From assembly GCF_018138145.1 (NCBI RefSeq), contig NZ_CP073104.1:5275001-5339000 (forward strand): a stretch of DNA of 64,000 bases, in the 5' to 3' direction. Source of the stretch: Pseudomonas sp. SCA2728.1_7 (GTDB lineage: Bacteria > Pseudomonadota > Gammaproteobacteria > Pseudomonadales > Pseudomonadaceae). Of the stretch, positions 43,057 through 52,706 are shown piece by piece. The notes under the pieces were generated by a model that ran no database searches, was not told the DNA's origin, and was given only the letters and a program-made list of their open reading frames with translations. How positions within the stretch are numbered: the stretch's first letter is position 1; each line of letters starts with the position of its first letter. A program made the position numbers and the translations under genes.

Positions 43057-43236
43057 GCCCCTCACCCCAGCCCTCTCCCGAAGGGAGAGGGGGCCGACCG
43101 AGGTGTCTGGCGTTGTACATCGACCTGAATGACCGAGTCGATTATGGATTCGGTAAAGATCTTTCACGTCGGCGGAATTCTTCAATATCCCCCAATCAGT
43201 CCCCTCTCCCTCCGGGAGAGGGCTAGGGTGAGGGTG
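43057..43236. repeat. CCCTCACCC-ended repeat, 180-bp form (copy 1)
   Basis: Begins CCCCTCACCCCAGCCCTCTCCC and ends GGGAGAGGGCTAGGGTGAGGG, an inverted pair. The middle (GACCGAGGTGTC...GTACATCGACCTGA...GGATTCGG) is shared with the copy at 54072-54254. It lies directly beyond the norR stop. Confidence 0.85.
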
Positions 43237-43241
43237 TGCTT

Positions 43242-44801
43242 TTAGCTCTTCATGCCTAGTCGTTTGGCCATGCGGCCGAGGTTGGCTCGGTCCAGCCCCA
43301 ACTCCCGCGCCGCACTCGCCCAGTTGTCCTGATTACGCTCCAGCGCCGCACTGATCAAACGCCGCTGATACTGCTCGGTCGCACTGCGCAAATCTCCAGT
43401 GATCAACGGCATCTCAGCCACGACACCGACACCAGCCTCAACCGAGTTATCCACAACCTCGCGCGGCAGATCCAGATCCGCCGCGCTCAAACTGAGAATC
43501 TTCGGCCGTACCTTGCAATTGCCCAGCGCCTTCAACGCACTGCGCCCGATCAAGTGCTCCAGCTCACGCACGTTGCCCGGCCAAGTGTAGGCGAGCAGTG
43601 CTTCCTGGGCGTCGCTGTTCAGGCGCAGGCTGTTGAGGCCCATTCGCGAGCGGTTCTGTTCGAGGAAGAAACCGCTGAGCAGCAACACATCGCGGCCGCG
43701 ATCACGCAGCGCCGGCACGCGCAGCGGGTAGACGCTTAGGCGATGATAGAAGTCGGCACGATAACGGCCGCTGCGCACTTCTTCGGCGAGGTCGCGGTTG
43801 GTCGCGGCAATCAGGCGCACATCGACCTGATGCTCCTTGTCCGAGCCCAAACGCTGCAACTGACCGCTCTGCAAAACGCGCAATAATTTCGCCTGCACAG
43901 TGAGCGACAACTCACCGACTTCATCGAGAAACAACGTGCCGCCATTGGCCAGTTCGAACTTGCCGCGACGGTCGCTGGTGGCGCCGGTGAAGGCGCCGCG
44001 CACGTGGCCGAACAGTTCACTTTCGACCAGCGTATCCGGCAGCGCGGCGCAGTTGAGGCTGATGATCGGTTTATCGGCGCGGGGAGAGGCGGCATGGATC
44101 GCTTGGGCGACCAGTTCTTTGCCGACGCCGGTTTCGCCGGTGATCAACACGGTCAGATCACTGCCGCCGACCAGATTGATTTCCTCCACCAGTTTCTTCA
44201 GCGCCTTGCTCTGGCCGATCATCTCGCGGTTCTGTTGGCCGCTGGCCTGGCGATAGACCTCGGCGCGCTGGTGCTCGTCCTCCGCGCGATTGGCCAAGCG
44301 CTGGATGCGTTCGGCGGCGTTGACCGTGGCCGAGGCGAGGCTGGCGAAAGCTTGCAGGGCGTCCAGTTCGATCGGTTCGAAACGCTCGGGGTCGAGGGCG
44401 TCGAGGGTGATCAGGCCCCAGAGTTTTTCATCGACAAACAAAGGACAACCGAGGCAATCGTGAACCTCCAGATGCTCGTCGAGGCCGTCGACCAAACCGT
44501 CATAAGGATCGGGCAAGTCGCTATCGGCGGCGAATCGCGTGGGTCCGGCACCGCTGAGGAGTATTTCAAAACGCGGATGTTCGCTGACCTTGAAGCGCCG
44601 GCCGAGGGTGTCGGTGCTCAAACCGTCCACCGCCAGCGGCACCAGCGCTTCGCCGTCGAGGCGCAACAACGCTGCAGCGTCGCAGGGCAGCAAGGCGCGC
44701 ATGGCTTCAAGTAAACGTCGATAACGCTCGCCCTCGGGCAATTCGCGGGACAGGTCGGAGACGAGTGGCAGCAGGGCGGTGAGCAGGGATTTGGCGGTCA
44801 T
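43242..44801 (-). CDS. norR: Nitric oxide-responsive sigma-54 activator NorR
   Basis: A 519-residue enhancer-binding protein. A GAF domain (about 20-170) would bind NO at a non-haem iron. The AAA+ domain has the Walker A GETGVGKELVAQ, the sigma-54 contact loop GAFTGA and the GGTLFLDEVGE Walker B. A C-terminal helix-turn-helix (RELGLDRANLGRMAKRLGM) binds DNA. It diverges from hmp, the NO-dioxygenase gene, and three GT-N7-AC boxes lie between, so it most likely activates hmp and may control itself. The start is an ATG at 44801, 10 nt from the first box. Confidence 0.93.
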   Translation of the reverse strand: MTAKSLLTALLPLVSDLSRELPEGERYRRLLEAMRALLPCDAAALLRLDGEALVPLAVDGLSTDTLGRRFKVSEHPRFEILLSGAGPTRFAADSDLPDPYDGLVDGLDEHLEVHDCLGCPLFVDEKLWGLITLDALDPERFEPIELDALQAFASLASATVNAAERIQRLANRAEDEHQRAEVYRQASGQQNREMIGQSKALKKLVEEINLVGGSDLTVLITGETGVGKELVAQAIHAASPRADKPIISLNCAALPDTLVESELFGHVRGAFTGATSDRRGKFELANGGTLFLDEVGELSLTVQAKLLRVLQSGQLQRLGSDKEHQVDVRLIAATNRDLAEEVRSGRYRADFYHRLSVYPLRVPALRDRGRDVLLLSGFFLEQNRSRMGLNSLRLNSDAQEALLAYTWPGNVRELEHLIGRSALKALGNCKVRPKILSLSAADLDLPREVVDNSVEAGVGVVAEMPLITGDLRSATEQYQRRLISAALERNQDNWASAARELGLDRANLGRMAKRLGMKS

Positions 44802-44810
44802 GGTCTTGTA

Positions 44811-44866
44811 GTCAAAGAGACAATATGTAGTCGGGATGACTATAAAGGTCTTTGAGTCTTTATGAC
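44811..44866. promoter_or_regulatory. Three NorR-type enhancer boxes
   Basis: Three AGTC-N5-GAC palindromes at 44811-44821, 44830-44840 and 44856-44866; each fits GT-(N7)-AC, the known NorR recognition pattern. E. coli norVW also has three such sites. They lie between norR and hmp. Confidence 0.85.
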
Positions 44867-44906
44867 TACGATATTTACAAGCTATTGATTTACATCGATA
44901 AATAAG

Positions 44907-44922
44907 TTGGCACGGAACCTGA
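44907..44922 (+). promoter_or_regulatory. Putative sigma-54 promoter of hmp
   Basis: TTGGCAC at 44907-44913 matches the -24 element well; the -12 element 10 nt after the GG reads GA instead of GC. It is about 44 nt before the hmp ATG and downstream of the NorR boxes, as expected for a NorR-driven gene. Confidence 0.65.
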
Positions 44923-44965
44923 TAACCCTAAGGCAACTTTTCAAGAAAGCTCAGGAGTCATTCTT

Positions 44966-46147
44966 ATGCTTAGCGTCCAGGATCGTGCCATCGTAAAATC
45001 CACCGTGCCTCTGCTGGAAAGCGGCGGTGAAGCACTGATAACGCACTTCTACCGCATGATGCTCTCTGAATACCCGGAAGTTCGGCCTCTGTTCAACCAG
45101 GCGCACCAGGCCAGCGGTGACCAGCCTCGCGCCTTGGCTAACGGCGTGTTGATGTATGCGCGGCACATCGATCAGCTCGACCAGTTGGGCGATCTGGTGG
45201 CGAAGATCATCAACAAGCACGTGGCCCTGCAGATCCTCCCGGAACACTACCCGATTGTCGGTGCCTGTCTGCTGCGGGCGATTTCCGAAGTGCTTGGCGA
45301 AGAAATCGCCACGCCAGAAGTGATGAGCGCCTGGGGCGCAGCTTACGGCCAACTGGCGGACATTCTGATCGGCGCCGAAACGGCGATCTACGACCAGAAA
45401 GAACAAGCCGTTGGCGGCTGGCGCGGGGCGCGTGAGTTCATCGTTGCGGCCAAAGTCGAGGAGAGCGCGGAGATCGTTTCGTTCTACTTCGAACCAGCAG
45501 ACAAAGGCCCGATCCTCGCGGCCGAGCCGGGTCAGTACATCGGCATGAAGCTGATCCTCGATGGTGAAGAAATCCGCCGCAACTACTCGCTGTCGGCACT
45601 GGCGAACAACGGTCAGTACCGCATCAGCGTCAAGCGCGAACCGGGTGGTCGGGCGTCCAACCACTTGCACGATCAATTGCAGGTCGGCGCGAGCATTCAG
45701 TTGTTTCCGCCATCGGGTGAGTTCACCTTGACTGCAAGCGACAAGCCATTGGTGCTGATCAGTGGTGGGGTGGGTATCACGCCGACTCTGGCGATGCTTG
45801 AAGCGGCGCTGGAAACCGAGCGGCCGGTGCACTTTATTCACTGCGCGCGCAACGGCAGCGTGCATGCGTTTCGTGACTGGATTGATGATTTGGCGGCGCG
45901 TCATCCGCAACTCAAGCGTTTTTACTGCTATGCCGAAGATGACGGTGTCAGCCCGGCGGCGGACAAGGTCGGGATGCTGGATCAGGCACTGCTTGGCGAG
46001 TGGTTGCCGCAGGAGCGTGATGTCGACGCCTACTTCCTTGGACCGAAGGGGTTCATGGGTGCGATCAAGCGTCATCTGAAGGCGCTGGGTGTGCCGGAGA
46101 AGCAGAGTCGTTATGAGTTCTTCGGACCGGCTTCGGCTCTGGAATAA
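44966..46147 (+). CDS. hmp: Flavohaemoglobin, nitric oxide dioxygenase
   Basis: Oxidises NO to nitrate using O2 and NADH. The 393-residue protein has a globin domain (1-135) with distal Tyr-29 and Gln-53 and proximal His-85, matching the E. coli Hmp residues. A FAD domain has the RNYSLSA motif, and an NAD domain has GGVGITPTLAML and CARNGSVHAFRD. The ATG has AGGAG about 9 nt upstream. It diverges from norR, so NO is expected to induce it through sigma-54. Confidence 0.96.
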   Translation: MLSVQDRAIVKSTVPLLESGGEALITHFYRMMLSEYPEVRPLFNQAHQASGDQPRALANGVLMYARHIDQLDQLGDLVAKIINKHVALQILPEHYPIVGACLLRAISEVLGEEIATPEVMSAWGAAYGQLADILIGAETAIYDQKEQAVGGWRGAREFIVAAKVEESAEIVSFYFEPADKGPILAAEPGQYIGMKLILDGEEIRRNYSLSALANNGQYRISVKREPGGRASNHLHDQLQVGASIQLFPPSGEFTLTASDKPLVLISGGVGITPTLAMLEAALETERPVHFIHCARNGSVHAFRDWIDDLAARHPQLKRFYCYAEDDGVSPAADKVGMLDQALLGEWLPQERDVDAYFLGPKGFMGAIKRHLKALGVPEKQSRYEFFGPASALE

Positions 46148-46168
46148 TCCTTAACACTGAGTCGCCTT

Positions 46169-46262
46169 CATCGCGAGCAGGCTCACTCCTACAGGGGCTG
46201 TGGCGTACATGAGAATGGTGTACGACGCAGATCCCTTGTAGGAGTGAGCCTGCTCGCGATGG
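46169..46262. repeat. REP pair (REPIN), TGTAGGAGTGAGCC subtype
   Basis: Inverted copies CATCGCGAGCAGGCTCACTC and GAGTGAGCCTGCTCGCGATG, separated by about 40 nt that itself holds GTAC words. Same subtype as the copy after lpxC. Confidence 0.88.
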
Positions 46263-46298
46263 CCGTTACACGATTCAGATTCTTGAAAAGTGTTTAAA

Positions 46299-46317
46299 GG
46301 TTAATCGTTTCTTAACC
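46299..46317. promoter_or_regulatory. Palindrome upstream of dsbB
   Basis: GGTTAA and TTAACC are perfect 6-bp arms around TCGTTTC, about 86 nt before dsbB. It could be an operator; there is no T-run to make it a terminator of hmp. Confidence 0.4.
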
Positions 46318-46402
46318 GCTTTATCGTTTATTCCCCCGGTGTAAACTTGCGACAACCTTCAGCCGCAAGCCAGCTGAACCATGGACATATAAGGGAAACG
46401 CG

Positions 46403-46912
46403 ATGAGCGAGGAAACGATTCGGTTGGGCCGTGAGCGGCGCTTTCTGGTGCTGCTGGGCATCATCTGCCTGGCACTGATCGGCGGTGCGCTGTACATGCA
46501 GATCGTGCTCGGCGAAGCACCGTGCCCACTGTGCATTTTGCAGCGCTATGCGTTGCTGCTGATCGCGCTGTTTGCGTTCATCGGCGCAGCGATGCGCAGC
46601 CGTCGCAGCATCACCGTGTTCGAAGTGCTGGTGGTCATTTGTGCGATTGCCGGGGCGGCTGTGGCCGGGCATCACGTGTACACCCAGTTCTATCCGGCGG
46701 TGAGTTGCGGCATCGATGTGCTGCAGCCGATTGTCGATGATCTGCCGCTGGCGAAGATCTTCCCGCTGGGCTTCCAGGTCGACGGTTTCTGCTCGACGCC
46801 GTACCCGCCAATCCTCGGTCTGTCGCTGGCACAGTGGGCGCTGGTAGCGTTCGTGCTGGTGGTGATCCTGGTGCCGCTGCTGACCTCGCGTAATCGAAAA
46901 GCACTGCGCTGA
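46403..46912 (+). CDS. dsbB: Disulphide bond formation protein B
   Basis: A four-helix inner-membrane protein that reoxidises DsbA and passes electrons to ubiquinone. The 169-residue protein has the first redox pair Cys-41/Cys-44 (CPLC) and the second pair Cys-102/Cys-130 in the periplasmic loop. Conserved ILQRYALL follows the first pair, as in the family. Pseudomonas often has two DsbB proteins; which one this is cannot be said from the sequence alone. A terminator follows. Confidence 0.94.
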   Translation: MSEETIRLGRERRFLVLLGIICLALIGGALYMQIVLGEAPCPLCILQRYALLLIALFAFIGAAMRSRRSITVFEVLVVICAIAGAAVAGHHVYTQFYPAVSCGIDVLQPIVDDLPLAKIFPLGFQVDGFCSTPYPPILGLSLAQWALVAFVLVVILVPLLTSRNRKALR

Positions 46913-46942
46913 GTCAACTATTCGGCTGTCTGGCCGATACAG

Positions 46943-46983
46943 AAAACGCCTCGATTTGCGTATCAGCATATCGGGGCGTTTTG
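46943..46983 (+). terminator. Terminator after dsbB
   Basis: AAAACGCCTCGAT and ATCGGGGCGTTTT pair with one G-T wobble, around a 15-nt loop, and end in T residues. Confidence 0.8.
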
Positions 46984-47754
46984 CATTTCAGAGTGTTTGT
47001 GAAAACACCGTGACGGACGGCAAGGGAGGGTGTGGCGAGTGTGCGACATGTTGTCACACGCGCCGTGTCGCAGGGCTCTTGAGTGACGCGGAATCGGCCG
47101 TTGTTACAAAAAAGGATTGGTCTGTTTCGGGGTTTTTCGGCTTTAGCACGTGAGTGCCATAGCAGGCAGTTTTAACAAGCGCTGGCATATGGCCAAAAGC
47201 CTTGGGTTATCGGGCTTTGCGCTGTTCGAACCTTCGGAAAAAGCCTTCAGAGCTGTCTGAACTGACGCGGGTACACCTACAATTTTTGGTGTTTTTGTTG
47301 AGAAATGTTTTCGATAACATGCGGAACTTTTGCAAAAATGGCGATGGATTGTTGCTCGAATCGATAAAAATTATTTCGGGATAAGACATGGTGTATAGGG
47401 CGCTACCTATCTACAATCGCCCGCACTGAATTCCCGGCACTGTTCAGCCTTTATTAAGGAACGCTTTTTATTAAGGCGCTGCGCAGAAAGTCGGGTGTCG
47501 AGTGAGTCGCAAGGCTTCCAAGACACCCAGGTGTCGGTGCCTTCCAACTTTCCGCACCAAATGGAATTGGTCTGTAACAAGGCCTTTGACCACGAATTCG
47601 AATAAGAACTGACCGCTGTCCCAGGTTTTGTCGAGCGTCTGACGCGCGACGGGCGGCCCTTATTCAATCCAAAGAAAATGCCAACCCTTGGCAGGGTGAA
47701 GTGTTGGCGATCAAAACCCAACTGCATTGCGCAAGCTGCTTTAGAGGTCGTGAG
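46984..47754 (+). other. Long untranslated stretch upstream of the cyo operon
   Basis: About 770 nt without a credible gene. It holds the palindrome ATGTTtTCGAtAACAT (47305-47320), two direct copies of TTTATTAAGG (47450-47459 and 47467-47476), and AT-rich blocks near 47280-47380 suited to promoters. It probably carries the cyo promoter and a long leader. Short frames near 47202 are AT-rich, lack a ribosome site and do not look coding. Confidence 0.55.
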
Positions 47755-48696
47755 ATGAGTAAAAACAGGTACCCCAGATTACTAGGCCTAGTGCCGCTGC
47801 TCGGCACGTTGTTGCTGGGAGGCTGCAACATGACCTTGCTCAATCCAACGGGCCAGGTTGGCCTGGAACAGCGAAACCTGATCATCACCGCGACCCTGCT
47901 GATGCTGTTGGTCGTCGTGCCGGTTATCGTCATGACCTTCCTGTTCGCCTGGAAGTACCGCGCGTCGAACAAGAACGCCGTCTACACCCCGAAATGGTCG
48001 CACTCGACCAAAATCGAAGTGGCAGTCTGGACCATCCCGGTCCTGATCATCATTGCCTTGGGTTACATCACCTACATTTCGACCCACGAACTGGACCCGT
48101 ATCGTCCGATCCAGTCCGACGTCAAGCCTGTGACCATCGAAGTGGTCGCGCTGGACTGGAAGTGGCTGTTCATCTACCCGGAACAAGGCATTGCCACGGT
48201 CAACAAGATCGTGTTCCCGGCGCACACGCCAATCAACTTCAAGATCACCTCTGACGCTGTGATGAACTCGTTCTTCATCCCGGGTCTGGGCGGCCAGATC
48301 TACGCGATGGCGGGCATGCAGACCAAGCTGCACCTGATCGCTGACCGTAACGCTGAAATGGACGGTATCTCCGCCAACTACAGCGGCGCGGGTTTCACCG
48401 GTATGAAATTCAAGGCTATCTCCACCACTCAGGAAGATTTCGACGCCTGGGTAAGTGAAGTCAAGAAGTCACCTAAACAGCTTGATCAAGCTGAATACGC
48501 GGCCCTTGCCAAACCGAGCCAGAACAACCCAGTCGAGCTCTACTCCTCGGTCACGCCGAACCAGTTCCAGATCATCGTCGACAAGTACGAAGGTATGAAG
48601 CCGGGCAAGCCGCTGAAGCACGAGAAGAAAGAGAAAGAAGTGGCGGCCACGGAAATTGACTCGAGTTCGCATTCAGCTGCCGGGGCAGAGGAGTAA
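47755..48696 (+). CDS. cyoA: Cytochrome bo3 ubiquinol oxidase subunit II
   Basis: The 313-residue subunit II of the bo3-type quinol oxidase. It is a lipoprotein (lipobox LLGGC, Cys-24) with two membrane helices (about 45-65 and 85-105) and a cupredoxin-fold periplasmic domain (FIPGLGGQIYAMAGMQTKLHL) that lacks the CuA-binding Cys pair, as expected for a quinol rather than a cytochrome c oxidase. The ATG at 47755 is used because it opens the lipoprotein signal; the frame upstream is not signal-like. First gene of cyoABCDE. Confidence 0.96.
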   Translation: MSKNRYPRLLGLVPLLGTLLLGGCNMTLLNPTGQVGLEQRNLIITATLLMLLVVVPVIVMTFLFAWKYRASNKNAVYTPKWSHSTKIEVAVWTIPVLIIIALGYITYISTHELDPYRPIQSDVKPVTIEVVALDWKWLFIYPEQGIATVNKIVFPAHTPINFKITSDAVMNSFFIPGLGGQIYAMAGMQTKLHLIADRNAEMDGISANYSGAGFTGMKFKAISTTQEDFDAWVSEVKKSPKQLDQAEYAALAKPSQNNPVELYSSVTPNQFQIIVDKYEGMKPGKPLKHEKKEKEVAATEIDSSSHSAAGAEE

Positions 48697-48699
48697 ACG

Positions 48700-50730
48700 A
48701 TGTTTGGTAAATTAAGTTGGGAAGCAGTCCCATTCCACGAGCCGATCGTGATGGTGACCATCGCCATGATCGCCCTCGGTGGTCTGGCGCTGTTCGCTGC
48801 AATCACCTACTTCAAGAAGTGGACCTACTTGTGGACCGAGTGGTTGACCTCGGTCGACCACAAGAAAATCGGCGTGATGTACATCATCGTCGCCATGGTC
48901 ATGCTGCTGCGCGGTTTTGCCGACGCCATCATGATGCGTACCCAGTTGGCCATGGCCACCGAGGGTTCGCCTGGCTACCTGCCACCTGAACACTATGACC
49001 AGATCTTCACCGCTCACGGTGTGATCATGATCATCTTCATGGCGATGCCATTCTTCACCGGCCTGATGAACCTTGCAGTGCCGCTGCAGATCGGCGCGCG
49101 TGACGTTGCGTTCCCGTTCCTGAACTCCCTGAGCTTCTGGCTGCTGGTATCCGGCGTAGTGCTGATCAACCTGTCCCTGGGCGTCGGCGAATTCGCCAAG
49201 ACCGGTTGGGTTGCCTATCCACCATTGTCGGGTCTGCAATACAGCCCTGGCGTGGGTATGGACTACTACATCTGGGCGCTACAGCTATCCGGGTTAGGTA
49301 CGACGTTAACGGGGGTTAACTTCCTCGCGACCGTACTGAAAATGCGTACCCCTGGCATGAAACTGATGGACATGCCGATCTTCACCTGGACCTGCACCTG
49401 GGCAAACGTTCTGATCGTGGCTTCGTTCCCGATCCTGACCGCTACCCTGGCACTGCTGACCCTTGACCGTTACATGGATTTCCACATTTTCACCAATGAA
49501 CTTGGTGGCAATCCAATGATGTACGTCAACCTGTTCTGGGCGTGGGGCCACCCTGAGGTTTACATCCTGATCCTGCCGGCATTCGGCATCTTCTCGGAAG
49601 TGATCTCGGCGTTCACCGGCAAGAAACTGTTCGGCCACCACTCGATGATCTACGCTTCGGGCGCGATCTCGGTACTGGGCTTCATGGTTTGGCTGCACCA
49701 CTTCTTCACCATGGGTTCGGGTGCCAGCGTCAACGCCTTCTTCGGTCTGGCGACGATGCTGATTTCCATCCCGACGGGTGTGAAACTATTCAACTGGCTG
49801 TTCACCATCTACCAGGGCCGTCTGCGCTTCACCAGCCAGGTTCTGTGGACTCTGGGCTTCATGGTGACTTTCGCCATCGGCGGCATGACCGGCGTACTGC
49901 TGGCCATCCCGGGTGCTGACTTCGTTCTGCACAACAGCCTGTTCGTGATCGCGCACTTCCACAACGTGATCATCGGCGGTGCGGTATTCGGTTACATCGC
50001 TGGTTTCGCGTTCTACTTCCCGAAAGCGTTCGGCTTCAAGCTGCACGAAGGCTGGGGTAAAGCAGCGTTCTGGTTCTGGATCTCGGGCTTCTTCGTCGCG
50101 TTCATGCCGCTCTATGCACTGGGCTTCATGGGCATGACCCGTCGTCTGAACGCCACCACCAACCCTGAGTGGGTACCGTACCTGTACGTTGCCATGTTCG
50201 GTGCGGTGATGATCGCTGTCGGTATCGCCTGCCAGCTGATCCAGCTCTATGTGAGCGTGCGTGACCGTAACAAGCCAGAGAACGTTTGCGATCACGGTGA
50301 CCCGTGGAATGCACACACTCTGGAATGGTCGACCTCGTCGCCACCGCCGTTCTACAACTTTGCCGTGCTGCCTAAGGCTGACTGCATCGACCCGTTCACC
50401 GAAGCCAAGGAAAACGGTACTGCGTACCAGCGTCCGGCCAAGTACGAGCCGATCCACATGCCGAACAACACCGCCACTGGCGTGGTGATGGGCGCACTGT
50501 TGACCGTCTTCGGTTTCGCGATGATCTGGCACATCTGGTGGTTGGCGATCGCCAGCCTGGCCGGCACCATCATCTACTTCGTGATCCACGCTGCACGTGA
50601 CGACCAGGGCTATATGGTTCCGGTTGAAACGATCGAGCGTATCGAAGCCGAGCAGCACAAGCGTCTGGTTGCGGCAGGGAAAATCCCGGCCGGTGCCACC
50701 CGTGTTGAAACCTCGTTGGAACAGGCTTAA
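48700..50730 (+). CDS. cyoB: Cytochrome bo3 ubiquinol oxidase subunit I
   Basis: The catalytic subunit, reducing O2 to water and pumping protons. The 676-residue protein has about 15 membrane helices. Haem and CuB ligands are visible in [13 protein letters not shown], the cross-linked [12 protein letters not shown] and the [11 protein letters not shown] pair, and the two haem histidines in [12 protein letters not shown]. It starts 4 nt after cyoA and ends 4 nt before cyoC. Length is typical of CyoB. Confidence 0.97.
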   Translation: MFGKLSWEAVPFHEPIVMVTIAMIALGGLALFAAITYFKKWTYLWTEWLTSVDHKKIGVMYIIVAMVMLLRGFADAIMMRTQLAMATEGSPGYLPPEHYDQIFTAHGVIMIIFMAMPFFTGLMNLAVPLQIGARDVAFPFLNSLSFWLLVSGVVLINLSLGVGEFAKTGWVAYPPLSGLQYSPGVGMDYYIWALQLSGLGTTLTGVNFLATVLKMRTPGMKLMDMPIFTWTCTWANVLIVASFPILTATLALLTLDRYMDFHIFTNELGGNPMMYVNLFWAWGHPEVYILILPAFGIFSEVISAFTGKKLFGHHSMIYASGAISVLGFMVWLHHFFTMGSGASVNAFFGLATMLISIPTGVKLFNWLFTIYQGRLRFTSQVLWTLGFMVTFAIGGMTGVLLAIPGADFVLHNSLFVIAHFHNVIIGGAVFGYIAGFAFYFPKAFGFKLHEGWGKAAFWFWISGFFVAFMPLYALGFMGMTRRLNATTNPEWVPYLYVAMFGAVMIAVGIACQLIQLYVSVRDRNKPENVCDHGDPWNAHTLEWSTSSPPPFYNFAVLPKADCIDPFTEAKENGTAYQRPAKYEPIHMPNNTATGVVMGALLTVFGFAMIWHIWWLAIASLAGTIIYFVIHAARDDQGYMVPVETIERIEAEQHKRLVAAGKIPAGATRVETSLEQA

Positions 50731-50733
50731 ACC

Positions 50734-51357
50734 ATGTCGAACTTAGTGACCAATGTTGGACACGCCCATGGTGACCATGGGCACGATGACCATCACCACG
50801 ACTCGGGCGAGATGACCGTATACGGTTTCTGGCTCTACCTGATGACCGACTGCATTCTGTTTGCGTCGATCTTCGCGGTGTACGCAGTACTGGTAAACAA
50901 CGTAGCCGGTGGCCCAGCGGGCCACGACATCTTCGAACTGCCATACGTGCTGGGCGAAACCGCTCTGCTGTTGTTCAGTTCGATCACCTACGGCTTCGCC
51001 ATGCTGGCGTTGTTCAAAGGCAAGAAGCAGCAGGTTCTGGGTTGGTTGTTCATGACCTTCCTGCTCGGCGCAGGCTTTATCGCCATGGAGATCAACGAGT
51101 TCCACCTGCTGATCTCCGAGGGCTTCGGTCCTAGCCGTTCGGGCTTCCTGTCCGCGTTCTTCACCCTGGTCGGTACCCACGGTCTGCACGTATCTGCGGG
51201 TCTGATCTGGATGGGCATCATGATGTACCAGGTCAACAAGCACGGCCTGACGGCGACCAACAAGACCCGTCTGAGCTGCCTGAGCCTGTTCTGGCACTTC
51301 CTGGACGTGGTGTGGATCTGCGTATTCACCGTTGTTTACCTGATGGGGACTCTGTAA
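50734..51357 (+). CDS. cyoC: Cytochrome bo3 ubiquinol oxidase subunit III
   Basis: A 207-residue membrane subunit with five helices. The hydrophilic N-terminus is rich in His ([17 protein letters not shown]), which is common in Pseudomonas CyoC. Family segments include [17 protein letters not shown] and [14 protein letters not shown]. Its stop overlaps the cyoD start by one base (TAATG). Confidence 0.96.
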   Translation: MSNLVTNVGHAHGDHGHDDHHHDSGEMTVYGFWLYLMTDCILFASIFAVYAVLVNNVAGGPAGHDIFELPYVLGETALLLFSSITYGFAMLALFKGKKQQVLGWLFMTFLLGAGFIAMEINEFHLLISEGFGPSRSGFLSAFFTLVGTHGLHVSAGLIWMGIMMYQVNKHGLTATNKTRLSCLSLFWHFLDVVWICVFTVVYLMGTL

Positions 51358-51692
51358 TGGCTAATGCACACTCCCATGACAGCCATGATGCTGGCCACGG
51401 CAGCGTAAAGTCGTACGCCATTGGCTTCATCCTGTCGGTGATCCTGACCGTCATCCCGTTCGGTCTGGTGATGTACCCGAGCCTGCCGAAGGCCACCACG
51501 CTGGCAATCGTTCTGCTGTTCGCAGTGATCCAGGTGATCGTTCACCTGTATTACTTCCTGCACCTGGACCGTTCCATTGCTCAGCGTAACAACGTGATTG
51601 CATTCGTCTTTACGGCGATCGTGATCGTGCTGCTGGTTGGCCTGTCGTTGTGGATCATGTTCAGCATCCACACCTACATGATGGCGAAGTGA
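51357..51692 (+). CDS. cyoD: Cytochrome bo3 ubiquinol oxidase subunit IV
   Basis: A 111-residue membrane subunit with three helices and a His-rich N-terminus (NAHSHDSHDAGHG). The motif QVIVHLYYFLHLD is typical of CyoD. The ATG at 51357 overlaps the cyoC stop by one base; an upstream in-frame start would lie inside cyoC. It assists assembly of subunit I rather than catalysis. Confidence 0.95.
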   Translation: MANAHSHDSHDAGHGSVKSYAIGFILSVILTVIPFGLVMYPSLPKATTLAIVLLFAVIQVIVHLYYFLHLDRSIAQRNNVIAFVFTAIVIVLLVGLSLWIMFSIHTYMMAK

Positions 51693-51703
51693 GGTAAGAC
51701 CCG

Positions 51704-52591
51704 ATGTCGCTCAAGCACTTTATCCAAATCACCAAACCGGGGATCATTTTCGGTAACGTGCTTTCTGTGGCAGGCGGGTTTTTCCTGGCCTCGAAAGGGC
51801 ATGTGGATCTGGCGGTGTTTCTGGCTGCCATGATCGGTACATCCCTGGTTGTTGCCTCCGGTTGCGTGTTCAACAACTGCATCGACCGCGACATCGACCT
51901 GAAGATGGAACGCACCAAGAACCGGGTGCTGGTGCAGGGCTTGATCTCCCTGAAACTGGCCCTGGTCTACGCGACCATCCTTGGTGTTCTCGGCGTTGCG
52001 TTGTTGTACAAGGTGGCCAACCCGTTGGCCGCTTTGTTCGCGGTGATCGGCTTCATCATCTACGTCGGCTTCTACAGCCTGTACCTCAAGCGCAAGTCGG
52101 TTCACGGCACGCTGGTGGGCAGTCTGTCGGGCGCCATGCCGCCAGTGATCGGTTACGTCGCCGTAACCAACAGCTTCGACATGGCCGCGCTGACGTTGCT
52201 GGTGATGTTCAGCCTGTGGCAGATGCCGCATTCCTACGCCATCGCGATCTTCCGCTTCAACGATTACCTGGCCGCATCGATTCCGGTGCTGCCAGTGAAG
52301 CGCGGGATTCAAGTGGCCAAGAAGCACATCCTGCTCTACATCCTGGCGTTCCTCGTAGCGACCTTGATGCTGACCTTCAGCGGTTACGCCGGCATGAGCT
52401 ACCTCGCCGTCGCCGCAGCCATGGGCATGTACTGGTTGTACATGGCCTGGACCGGCTACAAAGCGGTGGATGATACGGTCTGGGCACGCAAGCTGTTCGT
52501 GTTCTCGATCTTCACCATCACTGCGTTGAGCGTCATGATGTCCCTGGACTTCAAGGTGCCGGCAGAGTTGCTGCTGACGTACGCGCCGTAA
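51704..52591 (+). CDS. cyoE: Protohaem IX farnesyltransferase
   Basis: A UbiA-family membrane prenyltransferase that makes haem O for the bo3 oxidase. The first Asp-rich motif [18 protein letters not shown] is intact, and the second region contains [17 protein letters not shown]. The 295-residue protein has about nine helices. It is the last gene of the operon, 11 nt after cyoD, and is followed by a strong terminator. Confidence 0.96.
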   Translation: MSLKHFIQITKPGIIFGNVLSVAGGFFLASKGHVDLAVFLAAMIGTSLVVASGCVFNNCIDRDIDLKMERTKNRVLVQGLISLKLALVYATILGVLGVALLYKVANPLAALFAVIGFIIYVGFYSLYLKRKSVHGTLVGSLSGAMPPVIGYVAVTNSFDMAALTLLVMFSLWQMPHSYAIAIFRFNDYLAASIPVLPVKRGIQVAKKHILLYILAFLVATLMLTFSGYAGMSYLAVAAAMGMYWLYMAWTGYKAVDDTVWARKLFVFSIFTITALSVMMSLDFKVPAELLLTYAP

Positions 52592-52608
52592 GGCTCAAAG
52601 GCTTGAAG

Positions 52609-52645
52609 AAAAACCCCGCACATTGAGAGATGTGCGGGGTTTTTT
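52609..52645 (+). terminator. Terminator after cyoE
   Basis: AAACCCCGCACAT / ATGTGCGGGGTTT stem with a short loop and a T-run. It separates the cyo operon from the toxin-antitoxin pair. Confidence 0.93.
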
Positions 52646-52681
52646 GTTTATCTGGAGCCGGATTTGTTGATAGTCTGTCTG

Positions 52682-52700
52682 TAGGCGATTTGCCTATAGT
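52682..52700 (+). promoter_or_regulatory. Operator and -10 box of the toxin-antitoxin pair
   Basis: TAGGC-GATTT-GCCTA (52682-52696) is a perfect palindrome that overlaps a TATAGT -10-like hexamer (52695-52700), ideal for autorepression by the HTH antitoxin. The ATG of the toxin is only 7 nt after the hexamer, so the transcript may have almost no leader. Confidence 0.6.
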
Positions 52701-52706
52701 TTGCAC

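Noticed and set aside
47202..47384. 60-codon frames on both strands upstream of cyoA
   Set aside because: No ribosome site, AT-rich, opposite frames nearly coincide; looks like promoter DNA rather than coding.
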